A DNA stretch of 64,000 bases, from assembly GCA_037501455.1 (NCBI GenBank), contig CM074861.1, positions 99,983,001 to 100,047,000 of the forward strand. Reading direction: 5' to 3'. Made by a program: the position numbers and the translations under genes. Of this stretch, positions 50,598-60,858 are shown one piece after another. This DNA is from Lantana camara (taxonomy: Eukaryota > Streptophyta > Magnoliopsida > Lamiales > Verbenaceae). Under the pieces are notes generated by a model, which was not told the origin of the DNA, made no database searches, and saw only the letters and a list, made by a program, of their open reading frames with translations. The first letter of the stretch is position 1; each line of letters starts with the position of its first letter.

Positions 50598-51543
50598 ATA
50601 CGCAGTTGTAGAAAATGCAGAGCAGCAGCAGGGGAAGCAACGTACCAAAACTCAACCAACAAAAATGGAGCAAACTTAAGATTAAATGCATATATATGAT
50701 GTAATACACATACTAGCATACATATAGATCAATAACAACTTATAAAAACACATAATTTCAAGTTAGATCATCAAGAATTCAACATATGAAACCCATATAC
50801 TCATTCATGCTCCAAGTCCACAAATCACAAGATGTATGCATCAATCTTAAGCTTAAGGTTCATACACATATTTCCAATAACCAATACACAAATTAACCAA
50901 GTCTAAACAAAGCCCTATCTAACCCATATAATCAAGAAAATCATCAATTCTCCAAAAATACCTCAAATGAAAGAAATGGAAGATGAGATGAAGAGATGAT
51001 GTTGATGATGCTTCAATGAACACAAATCCCACAAATTCTAGCTTGGAATGAAGAAATCTCCCTACTCCTTGACAAGGGTTTGGCTCGGTTGAAAGGGAAG
51101 AAAATGGAGCAAGTGTATGAAATGTGTATGTATGAAAAAATGACAAGGTACGTGATATGCTGCTATAGAAAGGAAAAAAAAACTCCAATTGCTATTAAGT
51201 CCTTCCATTTATTAAGTTATGCAATTAGCCACAATTCCAAGATAAGTGATCAATTAAGTCCAATGCAATTAAGTCCTCAAATTCATAAAAAAAATGAACA
51301 AGTAAGGACATAAAAGAAATTAAATCATGTTCGGGAAAATAATTCACGTTACAATCAAGTTTAATGTATGCAATAATTATAATATGATATGAATTTCAAT
51401 AAAACACTTAGAATATAATTTTATAAAATTATGTCATGACATGGAAAATTAAAGAAATGATCAAATAATAATGAAATCATAACTCTCAAACCCACACGTG
51501 TCGTTCATACCTGAAATGCCGAAAGCTGGGGCATTACATTGCA

Positions 51544-52566
51544 AGATTATTAGCCCAAACGAGTCGTTCTTGATTATGCAGGCGAGCTTATGTCTCAGGC
51601 TTTCATTGATTATTGTATGTCTATGAGAATACAAGTAGAAAAGTTTGTTGCTCATGTACACATACAAAATGGTTTAGCAAAATCATTATTAAATGCCTCT
51701 AATTAATAGCTAGGCCATTACTTATGAGAACAAATCTCGCTATCTCTACACGGGGATATGATATATTATATGAAGTGGCATTTATACGCATCAGACCATC
51801 AAATTACTATGAATTCTCCTAATTACAATTGGCTTTTGGTCAGCAGCCTAATATTTCCCATCTCATAATTTTTAGATGTGCGGTATATAATCCTATTGCA
51901 CCACCACAACGCACGAAGATGGGTTCTCAAATGAGATTAGAAAAATATGTTGGATATGATTTACCTTCTATAATTCAATATCTTGAGTCAATCACTGGGG
52001 ATTTATTGACAACAAGGTTTGCTGATTGTCATTTTTGATGAAACAAATTTTCCAACATTAGATGGAGAAAATAAAAGGTTGGCGAAAGAAATTACTTGGA
52101 ATACATTATCTTTGAATCATTTAGATCCTCGAACAAAACAATGGGAATAAGAGGTTCAAAAGATAATTTATTTACAAAATATTGCAAATCAACTGGCAGA
52201 TGCATTTACTGACCCAAAAAGAGTCACCAAGTCTCATATCTCAGCTGTAAATGCCCCAATTAGAATCGGACTAATCCCAGAAGGACAGTCTATTCAAGTA
52301 AATGAATCCAAACCACTCCTAAAGCGTGGGAGACCAGTCAGTTCCAAGGATAAGAATCCTGAAAAAGGAAATAAGCAAATGATCAACAGTGAGGAGGTTA
52401 ATGCTCAACAAGATATAACTACGAATAAAGCTTTAGAAGAAGCACAGGTACCTATAAATATGAAAAATAAAGAAATCTCAATTAGTTATGTCAGAAATAA
52501 AAATGGAACCGAAGAAATACAATTGTCGACAATATCCTTGCACATAATGTAGCTACAAATATTTTA
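51544..52566 (+). pseudogene. Copia integrase C-terminal part
   Basis: This continues the frame interrupted at 39566: YAGELMSQAFIDYCMSMRIQ, VAHVHIQNGLAKSL (integrase core with the catalytic-region QNGLAE-like text), then after an indel LAFGQQPNISHLIIFRCAVY, IAPPQRTKMGSQMR and VGYDLPSIIQYLESITGDL (GPF/GVY-like C-terminal region). Later, KPLLKRGRPVSSKDKN type text (about 52310-52350) is the linker to reverse transcriptase. Stops at several points. Confidence 0.9.
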
Positions 52567-53212
52567 GGGTAAATTACGGCAACCTCTCTGTCCTTTGGCA
52601 CGTTTTGCACTTTCCCCCTTAACCTTTGATTTTGCGCGATTTTCCCCCTCATCTTTGTAAAACGTATCATTGTCCCCCTTTTGGACGGGATCTTGGGGAA
52701 TATTCCGTTAAATTTTTTGAAAAAAATTTTGGCGTGATTTCTAAGGTCAAATCTATTCAAATCAGATGTCAAATGTGTTAATATTATACATAAAATCAAA
52801 GATCTCGATGCAAGGAACACAATGGTGGCCTTGAAACCAAAATCCGACAACCGGAAAAAGAGGAATTACCGATCAAAGATGGCACATGGGTGACAGAGCG
52901 TTGCAGGCGAATTCCGGCATCTTCCGACCATCAATAGGTTCGAATGGTGTAGAGCTTTTGTTCATCTTAGAGAGATGGACACGATGGCAGTGGTCTTGAC
53001 TCTTGGGTCATCGTGACGGAGGAGAAATCGATGGTCAAAGTTCACTTTGTATAAATTCGAACGGAATATTCTGGGAATATTCCATCGGAATCATGCAAAA
53101 TGAGTAACGTGCAAAAAAATTCAAAGGTGAGGGTAGAAATCGCGCAAAATCAAAGGTGAAGGGGGAAAGTGCAAAACGTGCCAAAGGACAGGGGGGTTAC
53201 CGTAATTTACCC
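52567..53212. mobile_element. MULE-type MITE in the old Copia
   Basis: GGGTAAATTACGG..CC and GG..CCGTAATTTACCC are inverted ends of about 90 bases, containing CCTTTGGCACGTTTTGCAC. They are flanked by the perfect 9-bp duplication AATATTTTA (52558-52566 and 53213-53221). The 646-bp element has no coding capacity. A central part includes 'attccgttaaa' and 'ggaatattcc' motifs. Confidence 0.95.
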
Positions 53213-53221
53213 AATATTTTA

Positions 53222-54670
53222 TAAGAAAAATGAGGATCTTGAATCAAAATCTGTTGAAGAATGCAGAAATTGAAATGATTGGCCAAAATGGAAAGATGCA
53301 ATTAAAGAAGAATTTAATTCACTCTCTAAATGTGAAGTTTTGGAGCAGTAGTCCAAACACCTGATAATCTAAAGCCAGTGGGGTATAAGTGGATATTTGT
53401 ACATAAATACAACAAATAAAATAAAGTCCTATGAAAATGAAGCATGACTTCGGGCACAAGGGTTTCCGCAAAAACCTGGAATTGATTATGAAGAAACTTA
53501 CTCTACTTTGGTGGGTGCAATCACGTTTAGATATTTCATTAGTCTGGCAATATATGAAAAACTTAATATGCATCTATTGAGCATTGTTTGCAACATACCT
53601 ATATAAATCACTTGATAATAAAATTTATATGAAAATTCCTGAAGGTGTCAAGATGCCTGAAGCATATAAAAGTTCCCGGGAAAAATATTCAATAAAATTA
53701 CAAAGATTATTAAACGGATTAAACAATCTGGGCGGATATGGTATAATCGCCTTAGTGAAATGATTCTATTTATCCTTGTGTCTTAGTAAAGAGGTTTGGA
53801 TCAAAATTTGTTTTAGTTGTTGTATATGCCGATGACTTAAATATCATTGGGACTCCTGAAGAGCTATCAAACGCAATGAATTATTTAAATGAAAGACCTT
53901 GGAAGGATAAAATTTTGCATCGAGATAGAAATTGTTTATTGCAAAAGTGAAATATTTGTTCATCAATCGGCATGTACCGAATGATTATAAAACGATTTTA
54001 TATGGATAAGGCACATCCATTGAGTACCCCGATGGTTGTGAGATCACTAGATATAACAAAAGATCCATTCCGGCCTAAGGAATATGATGAAGAAATTCTT
54101 GGTCCTGAAGTACCATATCACTATTGTGGCATTAATGTATTTTGTTAATAATATAAGACAACACATAGTATTTTCAGTGAACTGCAACTCATATTCCAAT
54201 TCGAAGGCATTAAAGTTAAATTAAATAAATTTTGATATCTACGTGAAATACCTGATATGAGTTTATTTTATTCATATAATTTTGTTCCTCTATTAATTGA
54301 CTATCAATATGCAGGATATCTATTTTGATGCCATAAAGCTCAACATATTTCAACAAAGTTCTTTTTCGCTCATGACCTTCAGAAGAATGTAGACATAGAT
54401 GCATACAAATATGTTCGAGTGAAAATCTGACCGATATATTTGAGAAGTTGATATATAAGATTGGAATGTGTCGATATAAAAGATATTAAGTGATGTCATC
54501 ATGAGGGGGAGTGGATACGCGCTGTACTCTTTACTTTTGTTGAGGTTTTGTCCCATTGGGTTTTGTCCCATTGGGTTTTCCTAGTGAAGGTTTTTAATGA
54601 GGCAGCCCAATGTGCGTACTTCATGAATATAATTTTTTAGCAAGGTGCATCAAACCGTAATGGACATTCA
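53222..54670 (+). pseudogene. Copia reverse transcriptase and RNase H remnant
   Basis: WPKWKDAIKEEFNSL and LKPVGYKWIFVHKYN open the reverse-transcriptase domain (about 53280-53420). VVVYADDLNIIGTPEEL (about 53817-53870) holds the YADD active site. The middle of RNase H is missing. The tail DLQKNVDIDAYKYVR (about 54375-54425) and the purine tract (54671-54679) follow. Many stops and shifts are present. It belongs to the element bounded by the LTRs at 33207 and 54680. Confidence 0.9.
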
Positions 54671-54679
54671 AGGGGGGAG

Positions 54680-54894
54680 TGTTATAAATAATGAATATTA
54701 TGAATGTCAATTGATTGTGTAATCGATTTATTTATGGGATTGATATCCATGATTAAATTATTGATTAGTCAACCTTTCCTTTTGTTTTGTATTACAGTAC
54801 CTATAAATTGAGGCTTATTGATCATTGTACATACACTCAACAATTAATAAAATCCTCCTCTTCTCCCTCTATTCTTTTAGCCTTATTCTGTTAC
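54680..54894 (+). mobile_element. 3' LTR of the old Copia element, truncated
   Basis: TGTTATAAATAATG to TTCTGTTAC. It follows the purine tract directly. It stops about 30 bases short of the expected end and joins the right copy of the 400-bp repeat at a shared GTTACTA (the left copy reads GGTTACTATCTGTC at 31714), indicating a microhomology junction. Confidence 0.8.
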
Positions 54895-55336
54895 TACCTC
54901 TGTCGCTTAATATAATAGTATAGATGATAGATAATATTAAGTCCGAAAATAGTTACTAATTCAAAAAAAACACATTTTTTATGAAAAATATTGAACGACA
55001 ATTCGTATTCACAAGTTGAATCAATTAAACAAGGTGTAAAAAAATAAAATAAAATAAAAAATTACACCCGCGTGTTGCGCGGCCAAAAAGCCAGCAATCA
55101 TGAGTGGTCACGTGGCATTGGGTCTATCTTAATTGTGTGGCCGTTGAGATTTCAAACCCTTTCAACCGTCGGATCAATCCCAATGTGTTGGCCATGGTAT
55201 TTGACTATTTGGGTAATCTTGGTTGTGTGGCCGTTGAAATTTTCCCACCCAATCCTAAAATATCCAATGAGTTTCACGATTTCATGAAACGACATGTAAT
55301 TCTAGTTTAAAATTAATTAAATTAAAATAAAATAAG
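54895..55336. repeat. Right copy of the 400-bp repeat, with empty MITE site
   Basis: It matches 31716-33206 without the MITE. TAGATAATA appears once (54928-54936) followed directly by TTAAGTCCG. The hairpin CCGCGTGTTGCGCGG (55068-55082) is a Helitron-like feature. The last bases ATTAATTAAATTA (55321) are those that precede the Copia LTR at 33207 in the left copy. Confidence 0.8.
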
Positions 55337-55351
55337 GAGAGGGAGCGTACT

Positions 55352-55811
55352 CTTTTTTTCTTTTTTTCTTTTTTTTGAAAGAGGCCACCAGGCCTAAATT
55401 AATTCATCTCCTCTAAAACATCATCAATAATAAATTGGGAATGTCAACCGAGCCAACGCAGATCGAAACCGCTTTACGAGCTAACTTGTGAGCCACCCTA
55501 TTGACATCACGTCTAACAAGTGAGAAAGACCAACCCGACAACTGATTACAATTTGACTTAATATCGCTAAAAATGTTACCCAATTCTGATAGAAGATCCT
55601 CCTCCGAGCGCATCTTGTTGATCACATTGAAGTTGTCGCCTTCAAAGATAACGTGGCTCCAACCAAAGTCACTTGCTAGTTTAGCCACTGATAAAGCTGC
55701 TTGCATCTCTGCCACCATTGGGTCCGAAGTATGCAACTTTCTTTCGGTTTCCCATCCAACACATGCTCCATTCTCATTCCTAGCTACGACACCTATACCG
55801 ATTGCATTTTC
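55352..55811 (-). mobile_element. 5'-truncated LINE with RNase H domain
   Basis: The element is flanked by the perfect 15-bp duplication GAGAGGGAGCGTACT (55337-55351 and 55812-55826). On the minus strand it ends in an A-rich tail (T-runs 55353-55376). The minus frame reads ENAIGIGVVARNENGACVGW, TSDPMVAEMQAALSVAKLA, HVIFEGDNFNVINKM and VNRVAHKLARKA, the plant LINE C-terminal RNase H fold with its Glu (AEMQAAL) and Asp (EGDN) residues. 5' truncation, oligo(A) and a long duplication are the marks of target-primed reverse transcription. Confidence 0.95.
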
Positions 55812-55837
55812 GAGAGGGAGCGTACTTACTATATAAG

Positions 55838-56110
55838 GGGGAATTACGTTTAGGTCCCCTGAGGTTTGCCCTAATTACAAATCAGTCCCTCTTGTTTCAA
55901 AAATTACATACAAGTCCCTAAAAACACTGTTTTATTTGAGGTCCCTGGATGCCGTTAGTGTTCCGTTAATTTTGATAGTACTACATTGTTGATGTGATTT
56001 AGTTAAGGGGTTGTTTTGTAAGAAAATTCATAGTTCAGGGACTTTTTTGTAATATTTTTCGGAAATTCAAATGTCAAAATTAACAGAACCCTAGCGGCGT
56101 CTCATTAATT
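55838..56110. mobile_element. Partial MITE
   Basis: GGGGGAATTACGTTTAGGTCC, CCTAATTACAAATCAGTCCC and GAGGTCCCTGGATGCCGTTAG follow the left half of the foldback element at 58202-58748 with divergence. The right terminus is missing, replaced by (ATTA)n and the Harbinger-like element. Confidence 0.55.
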
Positions 56111-56131
56111 AATTAATGAGACAAGCCCTTA

Positions 56132-56992
56132 GGCATGATTGGTATGCATGAATGGAATGAGACAGGAAATGAATGAACTTTGTAATGGAATGAACAAAGA
56201 AATGGAATGACTTTATTATGGCATTGCTATGATTGGTACGCCAAGTAATAAAGTTAGTAATGAAATAAAAATTTTAAACTTATTTCACTAATAATAATAA
56301 TAAAATATATATAATAAAATATATTTTTATATTAAATATATATTTTAAATTTTTTATTTTGAGTAACAATATATTTATTTCATATATAAATATATTATTA
56401 TTATTTTACATCGAATGTGTTATATATATGACATTTATTATATATATATGTATGAGTGTGAGAGTGAGTTTGTGACATATATATATATACTATGTCTATT
56501 CATGCATAGATTATATATTAATTATTTATTATATTTAATATATTTCTTGACATTTAAAAATAAATTTTAATATAAATATCAAAATTTGTTCTTTATAAAA
56601 TATTTGAATTTATAAAATTTTATAAACAAAATAATATTTTGAACAGGTATTTTAAATGTATAATATATTTATATTTACATATATTTGATTTAATTTATTA
56701 AATTTTCAATGTGATTAATAGTATTTAATTTTTATTCATCAAAATAATAAAATATAATATGTATTTAACAAATATGTGACGAAAATATAAAAATAATAAT
56801 AAATTTTAAACATTGGGAATGGCTAATATACCATGGGGGATCAAAAGAATGGGTAATCCCATGCTTGTGGGAATGGGCATTACCGCGGGAATGAGCATTC
56901 CTAATCATGTTTTGGTACCAATCATGGGTTTAGGAATGGACGCGGTAATGTCCATTCCATTCCTATCCTATTCCATCATACCAATCATGCCG
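56132..56992. mobile_element. Harbinger/Tourist-like element upstream of glucosidase
   Basis: The termini GGCATGATTGGTATGCATGG and the complement of CATCATACCAATCATGCC are inverted. The 3-bp duplication TTA lies at both ends (56129-56131 and 56993-56995), the PIF/Harbinger preference. GGAATG repeats are near both ends and the centre is AT-rich. Its right end is only nine bases from the TATA box of the glucosidase gene. Confidence 0.8.
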
Positions 56993-57001
56993 TTAGTCGC
57001 C

Positions 57002-57009
57002 TATAAATA
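57002..57009 (+). promoter_or_regulatory. TATA box of the glucosidase gene
   Basis: TATAAATA sits 95 bases before the ATG at 57097, a normal plant spacing for a transcription start near 57035. A transposon ends just upstream (56992), so all control elements beyond the core promoter are now transposon sequence. Confidence 0.65.
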
Positions 57010-57360
57010 CGTGAAGGTGGCTCATTAGTTTCTTGCCAGCAACAATATATTCATAATACAACAAAAGAAGATCAATCGTTTCTCTTTGCTATCACTATGG
57101 CGGAATCACTTCCAGCAACTCAAGTTGGGAATAACTACAGCAATATGACTCGTAATGATTTCCCTAAGGGTTTTGTTTTCGGACTTGCAACTTCTGCTTA
57201 TCAGGTCTGTACACAATGTTTATATAAGATTTTGTCAAGTTAAATTAGTTTTTTGAAATTAATTTGGCTAATTTGTTTTCTCTTCAGGTTGAAGGTGCTG
57301 CTACTGCGGGTGGTCGAGGTGTTAGCATCTGGGATGATTTCTCCATGATGAGTCCCAGTA

Positions 57361-57362
<2 letters not shown>

Positions 57363-57422
<60 letters not shown>
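57363..57422. repeat. (CT)n-(TA)n microsatellite in glucosidase intron 2
   Basis: About 15 CT units and about 15 TA units follow each other directly a few bases after the splice donor at 57358. They are likely variable in length. Confidence 0.95.
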
Positions 57423-57427
<5 letters not shown>

Positions 57428-57892
57428 TTGAGTACTTAAATGAAAATTGGTTGGTTATATATTAATAGTGTGATGAATATTGTGATTGACAGACAGAATA
57501 TCTGATGGATCCAATGGGAATCAAGCTGTCGATATGTATTACAGATATAAGGTAACTATGGTCGCTCTATATTCACCACATGAAAACACGAAAACTTTTA
57601 ACACATTTAGATATATTTGTGTTGCAGGATGACCTTAAGACGATGAAGAGCATGGGCTTTGAGGGATACAGGTTTTCCATTTCATGGCCAAGAATCATTC
57701 CCAGTAAGAAATAAATACTATATATATGCAATTATTTGAAGAGTCTTTTCTGGCAAAATATATAAGCTAATTGGTTTGTTCAACATTATTTAGGTGGGAA
57801 ATTTTCCTTGGGTGTCAACAGAGAAGGAATCGATTACTACAATGACCTTATCAATACAGTCCTTTCTCTAGGTACAGGCCAAATTAAAATTG

Positions 57893-58100
57893 CAAAATCG
57901 GTCAATTTTGGGACAATGCTCGCCGGATTCCACTGTAGACCACCGGAGAGTATGGGCACATGGCAACTTTGCTGACTTGTATATTGCAGATGGTTTTGGA
58001 GTGTTGTCATCGTACAAGTCAACAAAGTTGCCACGTGTCCATACTCTCCGGTGGTCTACAGTGGAATCCGGCGAGCATTGTCCCAAAATTGACAGATTTT
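57893..58100. mobile_element. Hairpin-forming MITE in glucosidase intron 5
   Basis: Two arms of about 85-90 bases (57893-57983 and 58009-58100) are inverse complements with only a few mismatches. They include CCGGATTCCACTGTAGACCA and its complement, and are separated by about 25 bases. A transcript of the glucosidase gene would carry a long, nearly perfect stem. A one-armed relative lies at 28020-28210. Confidence 0.9.
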
Positions 58101-58201
58101 TAGAGTTAATGGACTTTTTTGTCACCGAAAAATTTAATGTCCCGAAAACGCTAGTTCGGGATAGTTGGTATCTTGATTTTGCATATATATATATATATAT
58201 A

Positions 58202-58748
58202 GGGAAATTACATCTAGGTACCTTGTATTTAGGCCTAATTACAATTTAGTCCTCGCACTTTCGTTTATTATATATTAGTCCTTAACATTTAATGTCCGTT
58301 TGAGGTCCCTGGGTTCTGTTAGGTTTCCGTTAAAATTTTTTTTTCCCCCAAAAATACCCTGAGGGACTGTTTTGTTATATCATAAATTATCAGGGGTCGT
58401 TTTGTTATTACATGAAAACAGCAGAGATGATATTGTAATATTTTTCATTTTTTAAAAATAGCTGTTGGTGGCCGTTTACAATATCATGCCTGCTGTTTTC
58501 ATGTAATAACAAAACGATCGTGATAATTTATGATATAACAAAACAATCCCTCAGGGTATTTCATAAATTCCTAATTAAAAAATATATATATAAGGGTATT
58601 TTTGGAAGATTTTTTTTTTAACGGAAACCTAACAGAACCCAGGGACCTCAAACGGACATTAAATGTTAGGGACTAATATGTAATAAACGAAAATACGAGG
58701 ACTAAATTGTAATTAGGCCTAAATGTAAGATATTGGATGTAATTTCCC
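58202..58748. mobile_element. Foldback MITE in glucosidase intron 5
   Basis: The whole 547-bp element is a long inverted repeat: GGGAAATTACATC at the left, GATGTAATTTCCC at the right. Matching arms of about 250 bases (for example GAGGTCCCTGGGTTCTGTTA against its complement at 58629) meet near 58465. The flanks are TA-rich (ATATATATA and ATATATAAA), so a 9-bp duplication is probable but not provable. The partial element at 55838 is a relative. Confidence 0.9.
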
Positions 58749-58804
58749 ATATATAAATATATATATATATATTCTCTCTTCATTTATGACATTAATTATT
58801 GTAA

Positions 58805-58900
<96 letters not shown>

Positions 58901-60421
58901 TAAGCAACTCATCCATTTGAATTTGCCTTGCTTATATAGGGTATGATTATTCCTTGTTTAGTACTATAAGTTGAAAGCTAATAAAAAACAATTAGTAACT
59001 TCTTTTCTAACAATTTCGGAACAGGAAGGATTATCGCGACTACGTGAACGTGTGTTTCTGGGAATTCGGGGACAGGGTAAAGCACTGGGTCACATTTAAC
59101 GAGCCGTGGACGTACTGTTACAACGGATACGTCTCACGTACCTTTCCGCCTGGTGAAAAGGTGGTTTATATACCTGATGTTGACGCTGCTGATGGCGGTT
59201 CCTCTGCAGCTACAACGACCTTTATCACAAAAGGATCTATTGACGATCCCCGGAAACCTTTACATGATTACAAAGTTTCTGAATATATTCCTCCCCCTAC
59301 ACGTACCATTCCAATTACGCCGGTAATGAGGACCCAAGGGTTAACGACTATGTTTTTCTCGGTCGGACTCTCAGGGACAAATGAGTTAAAAGCGTATCGT
59401 GCTCCAGAATTGATACTCTCCGATCCAAACAATGAACCATTTATTGCCGCAAAGAACATGATTGTTGCTCACGCCGCAGCAGTTGATCTGTACAATACGA
59501 AATTCAAGGTTTGGTTTCAATTTAAAATTTGTGATACTTAATTATATATATATGTACTTAATTTATGTTTCTGTTTTGTTGCAATAGCTGTCGGCATAGA
59601 TGGCAAGCCTATTGGTCCATGTGTAAGATTCTTGGTTTTCCCCTCTTTAATTTTCATTTGTTTAATTAGCACCTAATTAACATGATATAAAGTTATAAAC
59701 AATTAATATTTTCATTTCTCTGTAAAAATTTACATTAATCAACACCCATGTGATATATATTGCAGCCCGGTCCGTCGTGGTTGTACGTAGTTCCATGGGG
59801 AATCAAGAAGCTCTTAAAGCAGATAAATGACTATTACAACAATCCCACGTACAACTGCCCTCCGTTATACATCACTGAAAATGGTACTTTCTGTTAAACT
59901 TTTCAAATAGCTAATTAATAAACTCTTCATTTATTGTGGATTTTTAATCTATGTGTAATATATTTGCTTCTTTCATCAGGTGTTGCTGAAATTGCCGATC
60001 CCCAAAAGACGGCTTCTGAAGTTCTTCCAGACACGATAAGGGTGAACTATTATCGAGATCATCTAGGGAATATGTTGGATGTAATCGAGTAAGATCTTTA
60101 ATTATTTAGGCAAACTTCTAATATTTAAACACACAGAAAACTGGCAAACTCCGTCGTTGGCTACTTGGCTGAAAATTTCTTTTTTCTAATTGCAGTGAAT
60201 GGAAACTTCGGCCCCCTGAAAAGACGTTGGAAATAAAGGGCTTTTTCGCATGGGCATATGTTGATAATTATGAATGGGTTTCTGGATACACTAACCGATT
60301 CGGTATCGTCTACATAGATTATGTGAATAAACTCAAGAGATACCCAAAAGTTTCAGCCGCATGGTTCTCGCAATTTCTTGCTGGAAAGATTCCACAGCTC
60401 CTTGAAGAGAATGCAATCTAG

Positions 60422-60858
60422 AAACATGACATTTGGGAGCTATGGAAGACTCAATTATCTGTGTGTTTTTTGAATTATGTATTCTGCTTAACGTGTCTTG
60501 TTTGATTGCATGAATAATGTACTGTGTGATTGATATGTGTGTTTGGTTTGATCCGAAATGAATCATGTAACACTTCAAGTGCGGAGTGCCTGTTTGCTTT
60601 GACCTTGAATTTGATTATTGTGAAAATAAAACTTTTCCATTATCATCAGTAGCTTCATTCTCATAACCCTTATTCTCGTAATCTTTATGCTTTGGATTTC
60701 TTCTTTCAATACTCTGTTTCATCTTACATATAAATTTCACTCAACTACACATATTAAATGTATTAGTAGATAGTTATGTCACAATTGTTTTTATCACATA
60801 TATATATAAGTAAAATAAGATATGAAATAAAAAAATTGAAACATACAATCCAACCCTA
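60422..60858. other. 3' flank of the glucosidase gene
   Basis: The 3' untranslated region probably ends near 60640 (AATAAAACTTTT at 60625). The rest is AT-rich without a gene. Confidence 0.5.

Larger units (their letters stand above)
39567..51538 (-). mobile_element. Solo LTR of the TGTAA/TTACA family, split by a Copia
   Basis: The minus-oriented LTR has outer ends TGTAGCACCCGG (39567) and GGGGCATTACA (51538) and perfect duplication TTGCA (39562-39566 and 51539-51543). About 2.55 kb belong to the LTR (39567-40201 and 49619-51538). The rest is the inserted Copia. The insertion broke the integrase gene of the older Copia, whose frame resumes after 51543 (DYAGELMSQAFIDYCMS). A palindrome cluster lies at 50372-50597. 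Confidence 0.9.
33207..54894 (+). mobile_element. Old Copia element, broken by two LTR insertions and a MITE
   Basis: The 5' LTR (33207-about 33448, TGTTATAAATAATG..) and 3' LTR (54680-54894, same start, last about 30 bases missing) face the same way. A TTATCAGCAC primer-site-like motif follows the first, and the purine tract AGGGGGGAG (54671-54679) precedes the second. Between them lie Copia domains in the right order: gag relic (about 33.5-35.4 kb), protease/integrase (38.8-39.6 kb), integrase rest (51.5-52.5 kb), reverse transcriptase (53.2-54.0 kb) and an RNase H end (54.3-54.6 kb). Insertions at 35388-38591, 39567-51538 and 52567-53212 split it. Many stops make it inactive. Confidence 0.88.
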
